20,790 nucleotides of DNA from a virus. A program made the translations under genes and the position numbers. The notes beneath the pieces were generated by a model. That model ran no database searches and had not been told where the DNA came from. It saw only the letters and a list, made by a program, of their open reading frames with translations. Location: the IMG/VR virus record IMGVR_UViG_3300025652_000699, positions 1 to 20,790 of that record, one strand, 5' to 3'. Below are positions 12,982 through 20,790 of this stretch, one piece after another (within the stretch, counting starts at the first letter, position 1; every line of letters starts with the position of its first letter).

Positions 12982-13442
12982 TCTGGGTGAGACCTCCATG
13001 TCAGTTGGAAGTGCGGTCCGTCCATGAAGGGCCTACGGTTCTCCGCTCGGCGAGCCTTGACGTAGTCGTCCATCGCTGACTGAGCGCTCAAGTATTCGTT
13101 GAGGGGGCGGAGCCAGGAAGCGCCCCACATTACCTCAACATCCAACTCAATAGCAGCTCTTCGAAAACCTTCAGCAATGTCAACGTAGAGCTCAAAGGGC
13201 TCGTACGTATACACCCCCTCGTGGTGGGCTACAACATCAACCGCGTGACCTGTCAGATGGCGTGATCGCATTGTCTTGGAGCGGCCTTCCTGGACATACC
13301 GTCGCTGTTGTTCAAGGGTTCGCAGACCTTGGGTGATTCCAAAGTCTACTGCGGACAACTGAATGGCGCGGTTCGCCACTTTCACAAGAGGAGCCTTGAC
13401 TCCTCGTAGTCGTTGTTTTGATCGTGCGCTAAATTTGTTCAT
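12978..13442 (-). CDS. M15-family peptidase endolysin
   Basis: A 154-residue single-domain peptidase with the M15/VanY-type zinc site. SRHLTGHAVDV (60-70) supplies H62 and D69, and DGPHFQL (141-147) supplies H144 and the probable catalytic D141. WGA at 106-108 is also typical. Close functional relatives include L-alanyl-D-glutamate peptidases such as phage T5 endolysin and Ply500, which cut the peptide stems of peptidoglycan. The size matches. There is no signal peptide, so release to the periplasm needs a holin, consistent with the neighbours. A strong ribosome site (TAAGGAGAAACC) precedes the ATG. Confidence 0.92.
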   Translation of the reverse strand: MNKFSARSKQRLRGVKAPLVKVANRAIQLSAVDFGITQGLRTLEQQRRYVQEGRSKTMRSRHLTGHAVDVVAHHEGVYTYEPFELYVDIAEGFRRAAIELDVEVMWGASWLRPLNEYLSAQSAMDDYVKARRAENRRPFMDGPHFQLTWRSHPE

Positions 13443-13451
13443 GGTTTCTCC

Positions 13452-14165
13452 TTAGGGCCAATAAATATCGTTTGTGTAATCTTCGGGGATCGGGTCCATA
13501 GCTTTGAGTGCCCAAGAGTCAATGAATACTTGCTCTACCCAGTCTATGGCCTGAACACCGAGGTCTACCATCTGGGCAGGTGTCAGTGCGTGGTCTACGT
13601 TGTTCATGTCTCGAAAGACATTCGTAGTTGTGTCGTTGCTATCTACTCTGATCTTTGCTCTTGACAGCAGACCTTGAATAGTCTGGATATCTGAGGGCAA
13701 ACCTCGTAGGTGTATCGTGTTGGGATAGCCAGCCACAGAGACCGCTACCCCCTGAACAATACGACGAGAACGCTCAAAATTTATCTTGTCAGAGATAGTC
13801 GTGGAGGGCTCAACGGGCCAAACAATGGACTCTGGTGTGGAGTACAAAGAGGGGATAGCTCGCAGCTGAGATCGATAGACCGCCCAAGCATACCCGTTAG
13901 CAGGAGTATCCCCAATCTGAGACCAGTCGGAGTTAGACAGCCTAAAATGCACTTTTTGCATAGCTGCATCCCAAGCAATATTTGGTATCGGAAGGGTGGT
14001 GGGTACAACCTCCCCTACGTCTACCATGAAAAGATCTATGTTTTCCAGTGGCTCTGGGATTTCCAGAAAGCTGACCTCAGGAGGAAGACCCGGTGGGTCC
14101 CCCCCTAACTCGATTTGAGAACAAATCTTTCCAGTTGATGTTATGTAAATTAAGTATGTTTTCAT
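13452..14165 (-). CDS. tail fibre/assembly-type protein with DUF4376-like domain
   Basis: A 237-residue protein. The N-terminal part begins MKTYLIYITSTGKI, a beta start common among phage tail-fibre-associated proteins. The C-terminal half has the DUF4376-like pattern: an FERSRRIVQGVAVSVAG segment, DIQTIQGLLSRAKIRVD, then LTPAQMVDLGVQAID and a tail ending WALKAMDPIPEDYTND plus YWP. Proteins with this domain occur next to tail fibre or tip genes and are often called tail fibre assembly proteins, though function has rarely been shown. It starts right after the stop of the tip-attachment gene. AAGG about 9 nt upstream serves as ribosome site. Confidence 0.7.
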   Translation of the reverse strand: MKTYLIYITSTGKICSQIELGGDPPGLPPEVSFLEIPEPLENIDLFMVDVGEVVPTTLPIPNIAWDAAMQKVHFRLSNSDWSQIGDTPANGYAWAVYRSQLRAIPSLYSTPESIVWPVEPSTTISDKINFERSRRIVQGVAVSVAGYPNTIHLRGLPSDIQTIQGLLSRAKIRVDSNDTTTNVFRDMNNVDHALTPAQMVDLGVQAIDWVEQVFIDSWALKAMDPIPEDYTNDIYWP

Positions 14166-17100
14166 TTATTTATACCTTATGAATGCGGTTAGGTTACCGT
14201 AAGCCGAAATAGTACTTGCACCACCAGCTGCGCTGTACCAGTAAAGCAGAACAGTACGATCCGTTGCACTGGAAGTATACTTGTCTGTCCAAACAACAGT
14301 GCCAGAGGGGTGGTCATTGACTGCAATCATCAGTGGTGAATTACGGCTACTGCCAGGAGTTGTGGCTCCATCCATGGTGACTTTATATCCCCACTGAGCT
14401 CCGGGGCCGTCTGGATAACTCTGTTCAAAGTTCCAGATCACGATAATGTCTGCAGTAGTGCCAGCTGGCTGAGGGAGGATGCAAGTAGTAGCGAGCCCAT
14501 TGTGCCCAGTGCTCATGGATCCACTCCGGTTAAAGGCCGCGTTAGTGGCCGCGTCAGACGCAAGATACGGCGAGGATATACCCCCTGATTTGATGGTTAG
14601 AGAGTTGCCAGAAGTTGCCAGCCTGCCAGTGTCTAGTATTAGCTGGCTGGCGGTAAGCTGACCACGAATACTGGCTGAGCCGAATTCAGCTGAACCACCG
14701 TTTCTCCTGATTCTCCAACCTGAAGACCCAGCCACAAAGTTGTCGGACTGGATATCGCTGGGGAACACAGTAGACCCGTTAGGGGCTGTAAAGCTGATTG
14801 TTACAGCTCCACTGTCAGGTTGAACAACATAGAACTCAGAAGTCCAGAGTTGGTTACTGATTGTGGGCAAGCTTGACATACCAGGAGGCGTTCTTGACCA
14901 CCCCGAAGAGAGACCTGTAAAGACCCCTGTGCTGAAATCAAAACCACTGGCGGAAGGAGTTGCAGGGGCAGTACTTGAGTACGTATTGAAGTACAAAAGG
15001 CCTGTTGCTGTCCTGTCGCCTGTTGAACCGTCAGCTCCATTGGCACCATCGGCACCATCTGCTCCGGCTTTTGCCTTTGAGATCGTCTGAGTCACTGTTT
15101 GAGAGAAAGAGTCTCCAGCAAAGGTCAGACCAATGATTTCCAGTGTGATAGTTGCAACATCTACGTTAGAGTCCATTGCTGAGTGTTGGCCAAGGAGTGC
15201 ATAAGACCCGGCGTCGCTTATAGACCCGACAGATAGCGAGGCCACTGGCGAGACTCCAAGAACAGAAACAGAGTAAGTTCCGGGTGTTGCACCCAGACCG
15301 TCATACTGAACTTCCGTAGCGCCTTCATAGACTCGGATAGTTGAGCCAGAGCCAAAGTACGTTTGGATGACGCCATTAACAGAAGCAGGCATAGCGTGAC
15401 TGGAGTTATCCATTACTACCTGAATAGCATTTGATCCGTCTTGTGTATAGATCACAAAGACAGAGTCTCTCGCAATCTCGATTGCATCCTCGTAGACAAT
15501 GAGTTCGATGCTATCGGCTTCAGAAGGGATCGAAGTAGGCGCGGTGATTGTGTAGTTATCGCTACTACTTACGAAGGCTCCATTCTTGTTCCACACATAG
15601 GTGATAACGCCGGGGGCATTAAACACACTAGCGGTAAAGCTCGCCTCGCTAGGAACCGGAGAAGTACCTGCGGTGTTGTACTTCATTGCTAGTTTACCTG
15701 AAGCTATGGTTATCTTAGCGGTTTTTCCAGGAGGCCCGATTGGACCAGGATCACCAACTATTCCATCTTCGCCAGCAATTGCCTTTGAGATAGACTGCTG
15801 GAAGACTCTGGAGAAGTCGTTACCATTTAGGTCTTTACCTGTAATGGTGTACTCAATCACTGCGCGATCCGTGGACATGTTAGCATGGTTGCCAACAGAC
15901 CCGTTAGAGAACGCGCCAACGGTAATCGTACCCTGAGTGACGACTGAGTCTGCAATCAACCACTCACCAGCAATCGGTGTTGGGTCGTAGTCCAGTTCAG
16001 TTGGGCCTTGGAAGACTCGGAAGGTACCACCTGTGCTAGAGTAGTTAGTCACAGCACCATTGGCTTCTGCCGCCAGAGCTTGCGACGGGTTATCGAAGAA
16101 GACTTGGATAGCATCACTACCCGCCTGTGTGCCCCCGATAGAGAGATAGTCTTCGCCAGCAGGTACACCATCGTCGTACATCACTAGCCTGACAACGTCA
16201 GGTAGCGAAGAGCGATTAGGTGGTGGTGTATATACAAAGTCTTCGGTGTTGACACTACTAACCCCATCAACTGACCAAGAGTAATTTTTTGTACCCTGGA
16301 AGTTGTACCCGACAGCCGAGAGAGTAACGTTAGCAGGGAAGGGGTTCTGGCCTGTTTGATCGTAGGCGAATACCGCCCCGTTTTCTCCAACGGAAATTGC
16401 AACAGTCTTACCGTCGAGGCCAGGAGCACCTTCTTCTCCAGGAATCTGGATCATTATAGGTGTACTGACAATGGCAGAGCCCGTTGGGTCTGAGAACTCG
16501 AAGCTGACTGTCGCGCTAGCTCCTGCGATGTTAATGCTGGGAGTGATAGCTAAATTGTCAGCAACAGTTTGGAAGTTGGCCCGGATACCTTGGATAGATA
16601 CATCAGTAGCGACCCAGTAATCAAAGCCTGGTTGATCCGGCTGCCTACTAAAGATCTCTAAGTAAGCGTTGTAAATGTCGAGCTCTCTCTGGGTGAAACC
16701 AGGATCAAATGCAACTGCAGGGTCAATAACTTCTGTTATTGTCGATGACCAAGTGTCTCCGTCTCGGGTAATCCTGTAGCGAGCAGCCGCCAGCTCTTTC
16801 TCAATGAGAGTAAAACGGACGTCAAGATCAAGGAAGTCAGCACTGTAAACGCCTTCAGTGGTCTTGGAAATAGTGAGACCAGAAACGGGGTCAATGTCAC
16901 CAAAGATCAGGTTATTACGTTGGAAGGCTGAGTTGGCGTAGATACCTCTGGCCGACTTGTTGTTAACACCATCACGAGATCGAATACTGAAGTCGTAGGC
17001 ACCAGTGTTCAGACCTTGAATCTCAAAGCGGGGGACAGTAGTTGTGCCCAAGACTACCCACTGCTTTTCAGCAGCAGCATAGAATCTTTGGCTCATTGTG

Positions 17101-19406
17101 GCAATATCTAGAGTTGTAGCGTTCCAGAAGTCAAAACCTGATTGGTCTGGCTGCCTATACAGAATAGAGGCATACAGGTTGAAGATATCCAACTCACGAG
17201 CTGAGAACCCTGGGTCAAGAGGAACAGGGTCGACAGGGTCCGGCGGGTTGATCAGAGAGGCTTCAACGACCCAGTCACGAACGTTCACATCAGTTGGGTC
17301 ATCCCAAGTGAGAACACCTGTAGTGTCTGCCTTGATAGACGTGAAGTCATCGGTCAGCAGCTGGATATTCGTCGGGATAGGAAGTCTGTAGATGTTTTGG
17401 TAAGTGTAGGCATAGCCGATGTTGTCGTCTACATTCCACGCAAGGTCGTTATAACGGAAGCCAACTGCCTTGACATTCACAGTGAGATCTTCGTTTGTCT
17501 TGATCTCTTCGACTTTGAAGACATCATCAACGGGGAGAAGCTCATCACTCTGGAAGCCAGTAGTACTTTCAGTGACTCGAATAAGGTCACCGGGCTCCAA
17601 CAAGATACCCGTGGTGTCGACAGTCATCTCTAGAGTGATTGATCGACGGCTCGACCGGACAAGCTGCTCGGCCTTGGCTAGAGCGTGGTAGCGATCGGTA
17701 GTGCCTGCCGCAAACATCTCGAAGGTAGAGTCTACACCTCGGTCCTCTTCAAGGAATTGTTTATGAACAGCACTGTAACGGGGAGGCCAGCTAACACTGT
17801 CTTCTCCGTAGTCGCTAGATTCATCCCTGAAGCGAATAGTCGCTTGGTTATACTTGTCCGACATAGAAGGCCAGCTAATGCTGATAGACTTGCGGATAAT
17901 GTTGGAGCTGTCGAAAGACATGACAACAGCCGCATCTTGCTCAATCTCAGAAGTAGGGTAAGCCAGTTGAAGCTTGTACTTACCGCCGGACCAGACAAGC
18001 TCTGCGTTGTGCATTGTCTCCAGGAAAGCTTCAATGTTTTCCCGAATAGGTGTTCCGGTGTTAATTGCCATGTTACAGGCAAACCGCTTTACTGAAACCT
18101 TGATGGGGGTCTGAGGATCGCCTTCTTCGGTCGGCCTAACACCGTTGATCTTACCACCCATGTCCTGATTAGACATGACTTCCTCGTCACAGATTTGAGC
18201 TGCGTTGTAAAAGCTCTCAAGGTCGATCTGTTCAGCTTTCAGACCCTTACCGTAGATAGGGTTCATCAAGTAGTCAAGGAGGCACAAAGAAGGGTTGTTA
18301 GAGTAGGCTTTGTCATCGCTGAGTGAGTAGACTTGTCCTACCTTATTGACTGATTTGATTCGCATACCTTCAACGTAGAAGGAAACGTTTGGAACAGAGC
18401 CTGAGTAGTTGTAGTCGTCTCTGTTGAGACGGAATACCATACTAGCGTAGGCGGTGTTCGTGAATGTCATATTCTCGGGGTTGGCGATGGTGAAGTTAGC
18501 AACTGCCATTGGATCTGCTACGTTACCGTTGCGATAGAAGTGGATCCGTTGACCGTATTGGTAGTCTTCGTCATCCCAAGGCTTGTCGTTAACATCAATG
18601 TCAACTACCCGGTTGATACCACCATAGGCGACAGCCTGCTGTAGGAACAGGAACTCTCGTTTTTCACCATTGATTGTCTCTCCGGGTTCAAGGCCGTGAG
18701 CAAAGTAAGCGCTCTTGGAGTTGGTGTTAGTATCGGGAACAACTTTGTAGACTTGGTAGTCGGTAATAGTTGCCGTGGAGCCAGCGGTCACTTCCCCCTC
18801 GCCTCCGCCGAAGCTGACCTGAACCATTGCAGTGGTAGAGTTCACGACTGAGCCCTTGAGGTAGACTGCACCATCATTACCATAGACAGAGCCGGTTGAC
18901 TCACTATAGTCAGAGTAGTTGCTGTCCATTGCGGAAGAGTCAGCTCGGAGAGCCTGAGTAGGGTCAGTGGCGTTGTTGGTCTTGGTGTAGCCGCCCCAGA
19001 GGACGTATACTTGACTTGGGGGCGTCAAGCCATTTACTGTAGAGTAGGTGACAATACGGAAATAAGTCTGATCTGCGGTGTACCAAGCGCCTGTTGCGGG
19101 TTCACGAACCCCGCCTTCGAGGTCAACCAACAGGTTAGTGAAACTGTTATAGTCTGACTTGACTTCGTAGTAAGTCCGACCTCCTGCGATTTTACCCCTG
19201 CCATACAGAACTGGAAGGTCAAAGGCTTCGCCATCAACAGCGATTTCAAAGCCTTTTTGCTTGTCCATGTCCGCTTCCATGCGGTCTTGCATCTTCTTCT
19301 GGCGGATTCGCTGGTACAACATACTGGTACCAAGAGAGAGGATGGATAGAGCAGTAGTTGATAAGGTGATTACGTTAGCCGCTACAAGTAGTGTAAAGAT
19401 AGCCAT
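14166..19406 (-). CDS. tail tip attachment (J-like) host-specificity protein, 1746 aa
   Basis: The start at 19406 (MAIFTLLV) shares one base with the preceding stop and has GGGGGAAAA upstream. An ATG at 19421 is possible. Approximate layout: hydrophobic N-terminus 4-31; tail-hub and tip-attachment region to about 660, ending LEPGDLIRVTE...VKAVGFRYNDLAW; an FN3-like domain from about 676; two DUF4214-like repeats at about 731-783 and 897-937 (IFNLYASILYRQPDQSGFDF and IYNAYLEIFSRQPDQPGFDY); collagen-like Gly-X-Y at about 990-1000, 1213-1228 and 1447-1463; Ig-like modules between them; then SGWRIRRNGGSAEFGSASIR, like the lambda J C-terminal region, and a distal receptor-binding end. It should sit at the tail tip and contact the host receptor. 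Confidence 0.9.
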   Translation of the reverse strand: MAIFTLLVAANVITLSTTALSILSLGTSMLYQRIRQKKMQDRMEADMDKQKGFEIAVDGEAFDLPVLYGRGKIAGGRTYYEVKSDYNSFTNLLVDLEGGVREPATGAWYTADQTYFRIVTYSTVNGLTPPSQVYVLWGGYTKTNNATDPTQALRADSSAMDSNYSDYSESTGSVYGNDGAVYLKGSVVNSTTAMVQVSFGGGEGEVTAGSTATITDYQVYKVVPDTNTNSKSAYFAHGLEPGETINGEKREFLFLQQAVAYGGINRVVDIDVNDKPWDDEDYQYGQRIHFYRNGNVADPMAVANFTIANPENMTFTNTAYASMVFRLNRDDYNYSGSVPNVSFYVEGMRIKSVNKVGQVYSLSDDKAYSNNPSLCLLDYLMNPIYGKGLKAEQIDLESFYNAAQICDEEVMSNQDMGGKINGVRPTEEGDPQTPIKVSVKRFACNMAINTGTPIRENIEAFLETMHNAELVWSGGKYKLQLAYPTSEIEQDAAVVMSFDSSNIIRKSISISWPSMSDKYNQATIRFRDESSDYGEDSVSWPPRYSAVHKQFLEEDRGVDSTFEMFAAGTTDRYHALAKAEQLVRSSRRSITLEMTVDTTGILLEPGDLIRVTESTTGFQSDELLPVDDVFKVEEIKTNEDLTVNVKAVGFRYNDLAWNVDDNIGYAYTYQNIYRLPIPTNIQLLTDDFTSIKADTTGVLTWDDPTDVNVRDWVVEASLINPPDPVDPVPLDPGFSARELDIFNLYASILYRQPDQSGFDFWNATTLDIATMSQRFYAAAEKQWVVLGTTTVPRFEIQGLNTGAYDFSIRSRDGVNNKSARGIYANSAFQRNNLIFGDIDPVSGLTISKTTEGVYSADFLDLDVRFTLIEKELAAARYRITRDGDTWSSTITEVIDPAVAFDPGFTQRELDIYNAYLEIFSRQPDQPGFDYWVATDVSIQGIRANFQTVADNLAITPSINIAGASATVSFEFSDPTGSAIVSTPIMIQIPGEEGAPGLDGKTVAISVGENGAVFAYDQTGQNPFPANVTLSAVGYNFQGTKNYSWSVDGVSSVNTEDFVYTPPPNRSSLPDVVRLVMYDDGVPAGEDYLSIGGTQAGSDAIQVFFDNPSQALAAEANGAVTNYSSTGGTFRVFQGPTELDYDPTPIAGEWLIADSVVTQGTITVGAFSNGSVGNHANMSTDRAVIEYTITGKDLNGNDFSRVFQQSISKAIAGEDGIVGDPGPIGPPGKTAKITIASGKLAMKYNTAGTSPVPSEASFTASVFNAPGVITYVWNKNGAFVSSSDNYTITAPTSIPSEADSIELIVYEDAIEIARDSVFVIYTQDGSNAIQVVMDNSSHAMPASVNGVIQTYFGSGSTIRVYEGATEVQYDGLGATPGTYSVSVLGVSPVASLSVGSISDAGSYALLGQHSAMDSNVDVATITLEIIGLTFAGDSFSQTVTQTISKAKAGADGADGANGADGSTGDRTATGLLYFNTYSSTAPATPSASGFDFSTGVFTGLSSGWSRTPPGMSSLPTISNQLWTSEFYVVQPDSGAVTISFTAPNGSTVFPSDIQSDNFVAGSSGWRIRRNGGSAEFGSASIRGQLTASQLILDTGRLATSGNSLTIKSGGISSPYLASDAATNAAFNRSGSMSTGHNGLATTCILPQPAGTTADIIVIWNFEQSYPDGPGAQWGYKVTMDGATTPGSSRNSPLMIAVNDHPSGTVVWTDKYTSSATDRTVLLYWYSAAGGASTISAYGNLTAFIRYK
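15068..16445 (-). repeat. tandem approximately 220-residue Ig-like modules joined by collagen-like linkers
   Basis: Within the tip protein, two modules share their order of motifs. Each starts after a Gly-X-Y linker with GKT[VA][AK]I, then an xFxA.. Ig strand set, then S[DN]AIQV[FV][FM]DN[PS]S, a GxxRV[FY][QE]GxTE strand, and ends with QxISKAxAGxDG, which leads into the next Gly-X-Y run. The linkers are GEEGAPGLDGK, GEDGIVGDPGPIGPPGK and GADGADGANGADGSTGD. A duplication is the simplest origin. Confidence 0.75.
16598..17216 (-). repeat. two copies of a DUF4214-like coding repeat in the tip protein
   Basis: Two segments of roughly 100-150 nt, about 16600-16716 and 17060-17216, encode similar peptides (DPGFSARELDIFNLYASILY and DPGFTQRELDIYNAYLEIFS, each followed by RQPDQxGFD[FY]W). 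Similarity is visible at the DNA level around RQPDQ. Each copy is inserted next to FN3/Ig-like beta sequence. The pattern (L/I-Y ... R-x-P-D-x-x-G-x-x-x-W) is that of DUF4214. Confidence 0.7.
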
Positions 19407-19975
19407 TAGCTTTTCCCCCATTCCAGAGTCTTAGACGACCCCTTATAGAGAAAGTCAAAGCTCGTATCGTTTACATTGATTTGGTCCATGCCATCGCGCG
19501 ACACCGGATACCCACCTCGTTGGTCAAGGTTGGCCATAGGTGAAGAGCCCGTGACGATGACTTGTAGTGATTCAAAGTCATTACTGATTGAGTCTTGGTC
19601 AACAGTTCCGCGGTAAGCCAGAAGCATATCGTTGAAAGAGCTCACCACAGGAGCACCATTGGTGTCGAAACGACCAATCCACACTTCCATCTTCTTGCCA
19701 GCCAGGCCGTTCTTGTGGTCTGACAGAGGAATAGGATTACCCCCCGCCAGAACAATCTTGAACTGCTCTTTGTCAACTGAGCTGCTCGCCCGAGGTGTGT
19801 CCACAGCCACGAGGTTTGCACCACCATGGACAAGGTAACCATCGATAGTCATTGTAGTTGGAAAGCTAGAAAAGAAGTAAGAGGCAGAAGTCGCATGGAT
19901 AGCCACAATGAAGTAGAACTTGAGGTCTTTCTGAGAGAGCGCAGTAACAAAGCCTGCAGGTATGTTGTTTCTCAT
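19406..19975 (-). CDS. minor tail protein (tail-tip hub), putative
   Basis: A 189-residue, mostly beta protein beginning MRNNIPAGFVTALSQKDLKF. Its middle has LAGKKMEVWIGRFDTNG and YRGTVDQDSISND. The C-terminus runs SRDGMDQINVNDTSFDFLYK and ends TLEWGK. The pattern (early FxxAxSxK/QxL, a central GrxxxxxxxF, and a terminal LxWGK) is that of minor tail proteins encoded just upstream of tip-attachment proteins in siphoviruses. It starts in an ATGA overlap with the gene before it and shares one base with the J-like gene. Its position between the tape measure and the tip protein supports a structural role in the tail tip. No enzyme motif is seen. Confidence 0.72.
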   Translation of the reverse strand: MRNNIPAGFVTALSQKDLKFYFIVAIHATSASYFFSSFPTTMTIDGYLVHGGANLVAVDTPRASSSVDKEQFKIVLAGGNPIPLSDHKNGLAGKKMEVWIGRFDTNGAPVVSSFNDMLLAYRGTVDQDSISNDFESLQVIVTGSSPMANLDQRGGYPVSRDGMDQINVNDTSFDFLYKGSSKTLEWGKS

Positions 19976-20565
19976 AGCGCCTCCAAGAGTCTAAGCCCCT
20001 GAACGGAGGCAAGAACACCATCTTCGTAGGTGACACCAAGACTGGTAGCCTCATCCTTCCAGTACTTGAAAGCAACGCCCTCGGATCCAGGGTGATAAAC
20101 ACTCTCGGAAACGTTGACGGGCGCAATCAAGGCTGGGAAAAAGGTCATAGTCCCGCTACTCTCACGGTCGGCAGTCAACATGTAGAGCTTATCATGTCCT
20201 GAGAACTTAACGAAAGAACCTTTGGGGATAAGACCGAAGCAAGTCACTGAAATACTCGTGGAGCCTGTCAGAGCGCTTGCAGCCGTTGAAGCGGGTGAGG
20301 TAGTGGTAACCTTCTTGTTGACGTCGTTAAGTTGTGGAAACTCCATAACTTGTGGTGCTGATCGTGTGGAAACCATGGCCACTAGAGCGTCTGCTTCAGT
20401 GTCCTTCATCAGCAAGTCAAAACTAATCTCCCAGCGTTGAGCCCCTTGCGAGGCTCTTGACTGAGAAAGTGAGATTGAATCGTTGATGAAAACAGGTTCG
20501 TTAGATTCGATGCGGAGTGGGGCAACAATGGTGTTACCCTCAAACTCGTATGTCCTGATACTCAT
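19972..20565 (-). CDS. tail tip / distal tail-like protein, putative
   Basis: A 197-residue protein beginning MSIRTYEFEGNTIVAPLRI. It has an N-terminal unit with SLSQSRASQGAQRWEISFDL, a typical distal-tail or tail-tip beta sandwich start, then a Ser/Thr/Ala-rich linker (TTTSPASTAASALTGSTS). A small beta domain follows (LIPKGSFVKFSGHDKLYML ... FFPAL), which resembles the coordinate-like barrel found in lambda-type tail tip proteins. The start follows AGAGGAAATAG and forms ATGA with the stop of the tape-measure gene. The stop overlaps the next start in the same way. It probably joins the tail tube to the tip. Confidence 0.7.
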   Translation of the reverse strand: MSIRTYEFEGNTIVAPLRIESNEPVFINDSISLSQSRASQGAQRWEISFDLLMKDTEADALVAMVSTRSAPQVMEFPQLNDVNKKVTTTSPASTAASALTGSTSISVTCFGLIPKGSFVKFSGHDKLYMLTADRESSGTMTFFPALIAPVNVSESVYHPGSEGVAFKYWKDEATSLGVTYEDGVLASVQGLRLLEAL

Positions 20566-20790
20566 CTATTTCCTCTTTCTTTGTTATACATGTTAACCCC
20601 GTTAGCAATCTCGGGGAGCATTGAGACGATTTCCTTGCGAGACTGTCTGGACACGTCGCCGTGAACATTGATCTCGAAGTGTTGTGATGTTTGACCTCTA
20701 CGGCCAGAAGCTTGAAAAACTGCTTTCTTGTTTACTGGACCAACTTGACCACCCCTTGCAAAGGCAGGGACGTTGTCATTGTTAATCGCT
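20562..20790 (-). CDS. tail tape measure protein, C-terminal end (partial)
   Basis: The frame is open to the right edge (codons begin at 20789 on the - strand), and the stop TGA overlaps the next ATG. The 75 visible residues run from NDNVPAFARGGQVGPVNKKA, a collagen-free Gly-rich loop, through FEINVHGDVSRQSRKEIVSM to LPEIANGVNMYNKERGNR. The FARGG..G motif followed by INVxGDVSxxxRxEI is the usual end of siphovirus tape measure proteins, which set tail length and help DNA enter the host. The upstream position relative to the tail-tip genes fits. The gene start lies outside the window. Confidence 0.85.
   Translation of the reverse strand, partial: AINNDNVPAFARGGQVGPVNKKAVFQASGRRGQTSQHFEINVHGDVSRQSRKEIVSMLPEIANGVNMYNKERGNR

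Noticed and set aside
1-20790. tRNA genes, CRISPR arrays, insertion sequences, integrase or attachment sites
   Set aside because: No cloverleaf with a T-arm, no regularly spaced direct repeats, no transposase or integrase motifs were seen by eye. A formal scan was not possible.

Overview
This window is a stretch of a tailed double-stranded DNA phage genome, most likely a lytic siphovirus. Two gene blocks converge. Positions 1-11731 (+ strand) carry replication, nucleotide-metabolism and peptide-bond-forming enzyme genes. Positions 11833-20790 (- strand) carry lysis and tail-tip genes. The tape-measure end, the tip-attachment (J-like) protein and the long tail region indicate a long non-contractile tail. 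A candidate spanin with both a lipobox and an inner-membrane helix indicates a Gram-negative host. The exact phage genus cannot be named from sequence alone.

+ strand, 1-6617: the C-terminal end of a T7 gp4-like replicative helicase, a GNAT-like acyltransferase, several small unassigned proteins (two with SH3/KOW-like motifs, one a 44-residue membrane protein), a calcineurin-like metallophosphoesterase, then class I ribonucleotide reductase beta and alpha subunits followed by a glutaredoxin-like protein. The reductase alpha subunit lacks the N-terminal ATP-cone. A rho-independent terminator lies at 6616-6636.

+ strand, 6656-11731: a compact six-gene block. It holds an unrecognised 311-residue protein, a class II glutamine amidotransferase with a C-terminal Cys4 extension, a phiEco32-like COOH-NH2 ligase (type 2), an unrecognised 208-residue protein, a second and different amidoligase, and an ATP-grasp ligase. 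The last gene is followed by a long hairpin and an uninterrupted run of 23 T. This set can supply ammonia and form amide or peptide bonds in three ways, so it looks like a biosynthetic or modification pathway for a small peptide or peptide-like tag. Its product is unknown, and this is the most interesting system in the window.

- strand, read from 20790 down to 11833: tape-measure C-terminus, two tail-tip proteins, a 1746-residue tip-attachment protein with inserted DUF4214-like repeats and collagen-like linkers between Ig-like modules, a DUF4376-type tail protein, an M15-family endolysin, a coiled-coil/TM holin-like protein, a membrane-anchored protein, a small two-TM protein, and a candidate unimolecular spanin. 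The spanin reading frame lies inside the end of the preceding gene. The block ends at a C(UUCG)G hairpin terminator. Genes are packed with 1-, 4- or 11-nt overlaps almost everywhere, and three starts appear to be TTG with strong Shine-Dalgarno sequences.
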